Both the position numbers and the translations under genes were made by a program. Below, piece by piece: positions 12,318 to 16,580 of a stretch of 16,580 bases of DNA. The stretch lies in the NCBI GenBank assembly GCA_004554385.1, contig SFMO01000133.1, forward strand, positions 1 through 16,580, read 5' to 3'. Within the stretch, counting starts at the first letter, position 1. The number at the start of each line of letters is the position of its first letter. Source of the DNA: Ruminococcus flavefaciens. GTDB taxonomy: Bacteria > Bacillota > Clostridia > Oscillospirales > Ruminococcaceae. The notes under the pieces were generated by a model. That model had not been told where the DNA came from. It worked only from the letters and a program-made list of their open reading frames with translations, and ran no database searches.

Positions 12318-14180
12318 TTAGGCATCAAAAGATTTAGTTTCGGTAATCTCAGCTCTGAAATCATCGTTTATTACCGCGTCCTTATCAAGCTCAATATAGA
12401 TATGCCATATAGCCAAGTCACAGGTCATCACCTCAGGGGTAATACGGTCGATAGCAACGTAATCAGAAGTAAGCTCTGTCACTTTATGTCTGATCGAACC
12501 GCTTGGCTCTCCAACTGTAATCATAATAAGCTTGTGATCGCTGAACCACTTTTCATCATATTTTTCGTGCTGGGAATTCGGATTATACCTGCTAAGCAAT
12601 TCTTCTTCACTATTAAACATTTCTATAACAGGTTCACGATTATAATTGCCCGTTCCGTAAACACGGATATACTGAGCTTCAAAAGGATATTTTGACGGAT
12701 CGTCAGTGGTGAGCTTATTATTGATAGGTATCTTTACACAGTTAAGAGCGTTTACGAACTCCATAAGCTCTGCTTCTGTGCCGAAGCCTCTTACCTTGCA
12801 GTAGTTCTCACCGTCTATTGCGAAGAACGCGCTTATATCACTCTGACCTGTCTTGCTGTTGTCAAGAATATAGTACTTATCATCGGTCACCTTTGTCATA
12901 TTGAAGCCAAGTCTGTTCGCTATGTATTTATCAAAGCTTTGCTCTGCATACCTGCTGTCTCTCAGATAATAGTATATCTGGTACTTTTCTCCCTTATATG
13001 TCACATGGTAGAGTACACCTCTGTCCTCATATCTCATATATGGCATGAGAGCTATTCCCGAATCCGGCTTTATTCTGTCCTCGCCTGCTGCATCGGCAAA
13101 GCAATAGATATAGCCATCCTTTTTAAAGCTCTCGAACATCTCCTTCATACTGTCGCGATAAGCTGCATCATAGTCATTAAGGTCATAGTTATTGATAAGC
13201 TTTATTGCCTCGTCGGTAGTTTTAACTCCTACAGGCTGAGCTGTAGGAGTTAAAGGATCACTGTTGTTCCCGAGGCCGAGAAGCTTCATCTGTATTGCCT
13301 GAGCGTCGCCGACTGTCAGGCCATTGCCGTCCATATCACCGAGGCCGTTGCCTCTCTTTGTGATGCGGTTTCCGTCAATGCCGTCAAGGCCGTACTTGTT
13401 TGGGTTTGCAAGAGCCTGCATTATCATTACAACGTCTGCCATATCAAGTGAACCGTCAGCGTTGGCATCGCCCTTTTCGCCGCCGTACTTAACTACATCA
13501 AGATCGCCGAAGTAGATGTAATTATTTGCCGTGTTTATATTGAGTATTCCCGAAACTGTATCGCCCTTGCGTATGCCGCCTTCTATGCTGTAGCCTGCAT
13601 TCATATGTGCGTCCATATCTATGCTGAAAGCATCCATACCTTTGAGCTTGAAGCCGTGACTTGTCGTACCGTATGTAAAGGACTCAACCTCCGCATTCTT
13701 CCATATATAGCTGCCTACGAGTACCAAGAAGGCTGTCTTTGAGCTCAGGAAGCTGACGCTGCCGTGACCTGTGCTGACGAGGATATTATTGATATATCCG
13801 TTGTCGCTGAACAGTATCTGCCATATCAGCACCATTGCCGCCGTCGGTATTGCAAGAGGGAAAAGCAATACCGACTTTATCAGGCGAATGCATTTTATCT
13901 TTGTTATCAGATAAGAGAGGAAAAACGAGATTATTATAAGCGCAGGGATACATACAGCCGTAAACAGCGCAGTATTCTTCACAGCAAGCGCAAATGCGTC
14001 GTTTTTCATTATGACTTCATAGTTCTTTGCCCCGATGAATTTTTCAGAGACCGCTGTAAAGAACGATTTCCTCACCGAATCCAGAAACGGAATAAATATG
14101 AATATCATTACTCCTAAAAGACTTGGGAGCAGAAACAGTAAACAATATACGTTCTGCTTCTTTGTTTTACACTTTGTCAT
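12318..14180 (-). CDS. Chimeric ORF: ABC sugar permease N-terminus fused to a dockerin protein
   Basis: Residues 1-163 are the start of a MalF/UgpA-type permease, with helices near 12-32, 66-92, 103-125 and 148-160 and the blocks FIPFLDSVRKSF, KNYEVIMKNDAF and SYIWKNA. The part that should carry the EAA loop and the last helices is absent. From about 164 the sequence is unrelated: a beta-rich segment typical of cohesin/CBM-like repeats (GDTVSGILNIN), then a type I dockerin (about 235-303). The dockerin has calcium loops at 238-249 and 282-292 and the LANPNKYG linker of Ruminococcus. A 300-residue C-terminal region of unknown function follows. ATG follows the lipoprotein stop by four bases, as a transporter permease should. 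The join near 13690-13697 is in frame. As a permease it would be inactive and unable to bind its ATPase. Probably a rearrangement or assembly chimera. Confidence 0.85.
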   Translation of the reverse strand: MTKCKTKKQNVYCLLFLLPSLLGVMIFIFIPFLDSVRKSFFTAVSEKFIGAKNYEVIMKNDAFALAVKNTALFTAVCIPALIIISFFLSYLITKIKCIRLIKSVLLFPLAIPTAAMVLIWQILFSDNGYINNILVSTGHGSVSFLSSKTAFLVLVGSYIWKNAEVESFTYGTTSHGFKLKGMDAFSIDMDAHMNAGYSIEGGIRKGDTVSGILNINTANNYIYFGDLDVVKYGGEKGDANADGSLDMADVVMIMQALANPNKYGLDGIDGNRITKRGNGLGDMDGNGLTVGDAQAIQMKLLGLGNNSDPLTPTAQPVGVKTTDEAIKLINNYDLNDYDAAYRDSMKEMFESFKKDGYIYCFADAAGEDRIKPDSGIALMPYMRYEDRGVLYHVTYKGEKYQIYYYLRDSRYAEQSFDKYIANRLGFNMTKVTDDKYYILDNSKTGQSDISAFFAIDGENYCKVRGFGTEAELMEFVNALNCVKIPINNKLTTDDPSKYPFEAQYIRVYGTGNYNREPVIEMFNSEEELLSRYNPNSQHEKYDEKWFSDHKLIMITVGEPSGSIRHKVTELTSDYVAIDRITPEVMTCDLAIWHIYIELDKDAVINDDFRAEITETKSFDA

Positions 14181-14184
14181 AAAA

Positions 14185-16365
14185 TTACTCTTTCATTTTC
14201 AGCTCCAGCTGGCTCACTGTCTTTGAAGCAGCCTCAGAAATGCTTACAGAATCATTCATGCACTCTATACCATTGTTTACGATTATCTGCTCTGTTGCCT
14301 TGTCTACAGCAAAAGGAGTATCAAGTGCACGGATAAACTCGTCGAATTCCTTTGCCTGCTTGTTTGTTATCCACTTGATGTCAAAAACAAAGGTCTTGCT
14401 CTCATCTAAAGATGTCAGGTCATAGCCGTAGAAATTGTTGATATCATTTTCGTTCTTTTTGTAGAACCAGCTGAGTGCGTCAGTATTTACAGAGAATCCG
14501 CTTTCCTCCGCAAGCTTCTGGGGCTCTGCGCCAAGAGCATAGGCGATGAACTTTTCTGCTTCCTCATGATTCTTGCCTGCCTCGATGATACCGAGGTTGC
14601 ACTTAGGAACAAATACCTTGCCGTTCCTGCCTGTGCCGAACTTGTAATCAGCGTTGTTTTCGGGAGTCAAGCCGTTAAGGGACTCAAGAATATTAAGGTC
14701 ATAGTTGAAGGTGTTGACTGTACCGACGGCAACTGTGTGATCCTCTCTTATGACATTGAATAATCTGTCGACAAATGACATTTCATTGCCGTCATAGCCG
14801 TAAGAAACATACTCGCCTTCCTTTTCGTTGTATTTATTGATGTCATAGCAGCTGCTGAAGAACTTCTCAAGCTTATCGCTGTCGATCTTTCCGCTGCCGA
14901 AAATATCCCCGCTCTCATAAATAAGAGCTGTTTTTACAAGCTGCTCGGGCTTTTCAAAATACATTAGCGGGAAACGATCGTCATACTGCTTTCTGTTGTC
15001 CTTGATAAATCCTGCAATATCCTCAAGGCTGTTGAGCTTTTTGAGGTCATCGGAATCAGCACCTATAGCAGGAATGGTGAATTTGCAGGCTACATTGTAG
15101 ACCTTGTCGCCCTTCTTGTTCCACTTTACGATATTGTCAAGAAGCTTTCCGTCCTTGTTCCATTCACTTTCAAACGAAGAAAGGTCACAGAGCATATTCT
15201 TGTCGATATAGTTATCGATATCCATTCCGTCAAGCATTATAAGGTCGGGAGCATTTCCTGAGAGGACCTGTGTCGTAAAGTCCTTCATAGCGTCCTCATA
15301 AGTGGTGCCGTCCTTCATTCCGATCTGAAAATCGATCTTTACATCTCTGTTCTGTGAAGCATATCCGTTGATAAGCTGTGAAAGCACCTCGTCCTTTTCG
15401 AGAGCGTATACCTTAAGCACAACAGCTTTGTCATTCTCCATTTCGGGATCATAGGAAAATCTCGAAATAGTTCCCTCGTCAAAAGCAACTACCATGCTCT
15501 CGTCGTCACAGCAATAAATAGATGACAGCTTGAGCGAGGGATTACCGAGGCTGCATGAAACTCCGTCAACTATCTGCTCGACATTGTTGCCGTTGAGGAT
15601 ATACTTGTATATACCGTCAGGGCAAGCTATGCAGATGCTGTCGTTAGGAGCCTTGCACATATCGATGTGCACCTCCTCGCCGCCTGCCTTGTTGACATAT
15701 TCAGCAAGGAAATCGCTCAGAGCCTTGGGAGCTTCCGCTTCCTTATCGTTCTTGATATCATAGAAATGAACGCCCTTTTCGTCGATGACGATAACGTTGT
15801 CGCCTATCACGTCCATATTGATAACGTTCTCGCCAACTGTCATCAGCGGCTTAACAGAGCCGTTTTCAGCCACCTCGCAAAGGTTTTCGCCGCCTACCAT
15901 GAAAAGCCTTCCGCTTTCCGAGTACTCGGCATGGGCTATAAAATCATCAATATTAAGCTTTTTTTCTTCACCCTCGGAAGACAGGAGCAGATACTCGGTT
16001 TCAAAGCTTGCACCGCTGATCCTGCTGATAAAATAACCGTTTTCCGAGCTTGCAAGCAAAGTCATGTAACCGTCTGAAGGTTCGATTTTTTTCATCGTCT
16101 GATTAACGCTCGTTTTCACCTTTGAGTCGCCGTAAGGGATAACATATTCATTGCAGAACATACTGTCAAATGTGGTCAGCTTGTTGTCAATGAGCTCAAG
16201 CTCTGACAATGAGAATACATCTGGACCGACTTCCATTACCGATTCAACATATCCTCCCTTTGATAATTTAACAGCCTGCTGCTGTTCTTCGTCACTGCAG
16301 CCCGCAAGTGAGCTGAGCGTCATCAATGCGCTGAATAAAGCTGCTGCCTTTAAAGTTTTTTTCAT
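14185..16365 (-). CDS. ABC transporter solute-binding lipoprotein with a propeller-like N-terminal half
   Basis: Secreted lipoprotein of 726 residues. The signal peptide has basic KKTLK and lipobox LAGC, with lipidated C23. Residues about 40-315 are repeating beta strands with motifs such as GYFISRISG, GRLFMVGGENL, NVIVIDEKGVHFYDI and DSICIACPDGIYKY, resembling a WD40-like beta-propeller. Residues about 315-720 are a family 1 extracellular solute-binding domain (VVLKVYALEKDEVLSQLINGY, LSGNAPDLIMLDG, AVGTVNTFNYDLNIL). That family mostly binds oligosaccharides. It is longer than the usual 420-450 residues because of the added half. ATG has GAGAGG upstream. The permease gene follows after four bases. 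In a fibre-degrading Ruminococcus, uptake of plant cell-wall oligosaccharides is likely, but the ligand is not visible. Confidence 0.9.
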   Translation of the reverse strand: MKKTLKAAALFSALMTLSSLAGCSDEEQQQAVKLSKGGYVESVMEVGPDVFSLSELELIDNKLTTFDSMFCNEYVIPYGDSKVKTSVNQTMKKIEPSDGYMTLLASSENGYFISRISGASFETEYLLLSSEGEEKKLNIDDFIAHAEYSESGRLFMVGGENLCEVAENGSVKPLMTVGENVINMDVIGDNVIVIDEKGVHFYDIKNDKEAEAPKALSDFLAEYVNKAGGEEVHIDMCKAPNDSICIACPDGIYKYILNGNNVEQIVDGVSCSLGNPSLKLSSIYCCDDESMVVAFDEGTISRFSYDPEMENDKAVVLKVYALEKDEVLSQLINGYASQNRDVKIDFQIGMKDGTTYEDAMKDFTTQVLSGNAPDLIMLDGMDIDNYIDKNMLCDLSSFESEWNKDGKLLDNIVKWNKKGDKVYNVACKFTIPAIGADSDDLKKLNSLEDIAGFIKDNRKQYDDRFPLMYFEKPEQLVKTALIYESGDIFGSGKIDSDKLEKFFSSCYDINKYNEKEGEYVSYGYDGNEMSFVDRLFNVIREDHTVAVGTVNTFNYDLNILESLNGLTPENNADYKFGTGRNGKVFVPKCNLGIIEAGKNHEEAEKFIAYALGAEPQKLAEESGFSVNTDALSWFYKKNENDINNFYGYDLTSLDESKTFVFDIKWITNKQAKEFDEFIRALDTPFAVDKATEQIIVNNGIECMNDSVSISEAASKTVSQLELKMKE

Positions 16366-16421
16366 TTTGATTACCTCTCTTTCTATCCTTTTGTATACAT
16401 ATTCTTACTCATTCTGATCTC

Positions 16422-16453
16422 GTGAGATACAATTCCTTTTCCTCGTATCTCAC
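16422..16453. promoter_or_regulatory. Perfect inverted repeat GTGAGATAC / GTATCTCAC in the transporter leader
   Basis: GTGAGATAC (16422-16430) and GTATCTCAC (16445-16453) are perfect nine-base arms with a 14-base A/T-rich spacer. They lie just after the candidate start site. A second ATCTC-GT-GAGAT dyad overlaps at 16417-16428. No T-run follows in the minus direction, so an operator or leader hairpin is more likely than a terminator. Confidence 0.6.
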
Positions 16454-16460
16454 TATACAT

Positions 16461-16489
16461 ATAATATCATTTCATTCTCTAATTGTCCT
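16461..16489 (-). promoter_or_regulatory. Candidate promoter of the lipoprotein-transporter operon
   Basis: On the minus strand, AGGACA (16484-16489) and TATTAT (16461-16466) are 17 bases apart. The -35 is weak (four of six matches), as expected for an activated promoter, and is created by the one diverged copy of the neighbouring 11-base repeat. It leaves a leader of about 90 bases. Confidence 0.55.
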
Positions 16490-16549
16490 CTAATTTATCT
16501 CTAATTTATCTCTAATTTATCTCTAATTTATCTTTATTTTATCTCTAAA
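16477..16549. repeat. 11-base tandem repeat CTCTAATTTAT, about 6.5 copies
   Basis: Copies begin at 16477, 16488, 16499, 16510, 16521, 16532 and 16543. Those at 16488-16531 are identical; the first (ending GTC), the sixth (CTTTATTTTAT) and the last partial copy have diverged. The 11-base period is close to one helical turn, so all copies face the same side of the DNA. They lie at and upstream of the -35 of the transporter promoter, as activator sites would. The rest, to 16580, shows no gene. Confidence 0.85.
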
Positions 16550-16580
16550 CTCCGCTTATAAAAACAGATCCGAGCCATTG

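Noticed and set aside
16477..16549. CRISPR array
   Set aside because: The 11-base units are contiguous, with no spacers and no cas genes.

Overview
The window looks like chromosomal DNA of a rumen or gut Ruminococcus close to R. flavefaciens. The main clue is a dockerin with the LANPNKYG linker typical of that genus (minus strand, about 13270-13480). Supporting clues are anaerobic-pathway cobalamin genes, Gram-positive AGGAGG ribosome sites, a T-box leader, a sortase and a solute-binding lipoprotein. I see no phage genes, CRISPR array, tRNA or rRNA.

Layout. (1) 1-136 holds no recognisable gene and ends in an inverted repeat abutting cobC. (2) 137-4787, plus strand: a tightly overlapping cobalamin operon, cobC-cbiB-cobD-cobQ-cbiC. 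(3) 4826-5055, plus strand: a strong promoter and the 5' part of a cobalamin riboswitch with no gene behind it. It is cut off where it meets a flavodoxin gene of opposite orientation. (4) 8474-4983, minus strand: a redox operon, tetR - aldo/keto reductase - CMD/cupin - Fe-S-type flavoprotein - flavodoxin. It is driven by a near-consensus promoter carrying two copies of a TGACA-N3-TGTCA palindrome, probably the TetR operators. (5) 8688-11413, plus strand: promoter, complete T-box leader with terminator/antiterminator, then a 783-residue XRE-cupin-acyl-CoA synthetase fusion and a terminator. (6) 11490-12138, minus strand: a class D-like sortase with its own promoter. (7) 12238-16549, minus strand: a sugar-type ABC transporter start (a lipoprotein with a propeller-like N-terminal half, then a permease). 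The permease is cut before its EAA loop and joined in frame to a dockerin protein.

Function. The cob genes make the aminopropanol arm, attach it to the corrin ring, and amidate or rearrange ring intermediates. The T-box gene looks like an acid:CoA ligase controlled by tRNA charging. The best specifier reading is ATC (Ile), and the TGGT bulge calls for discriminator A. In a rumen Ruminococcus this suggests activation of a branched-chain fatty acid for amino-acid synthesis by reductive carboxylation. This is the most interesting system in the window, and the substrate is an inference.

Caution. Three places look like breakpoints: about 137 (cobC start), about 5050-5056 (riboswitch/flavodoxin, with inversion) and about 13690-13697 (permease/dockerin). 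Short shared sequence at two of them fits either real microhomology-mediated rearrangement or chimeras from genome amplification or assembly. Conclusions about gene order across these points should be held loosely.
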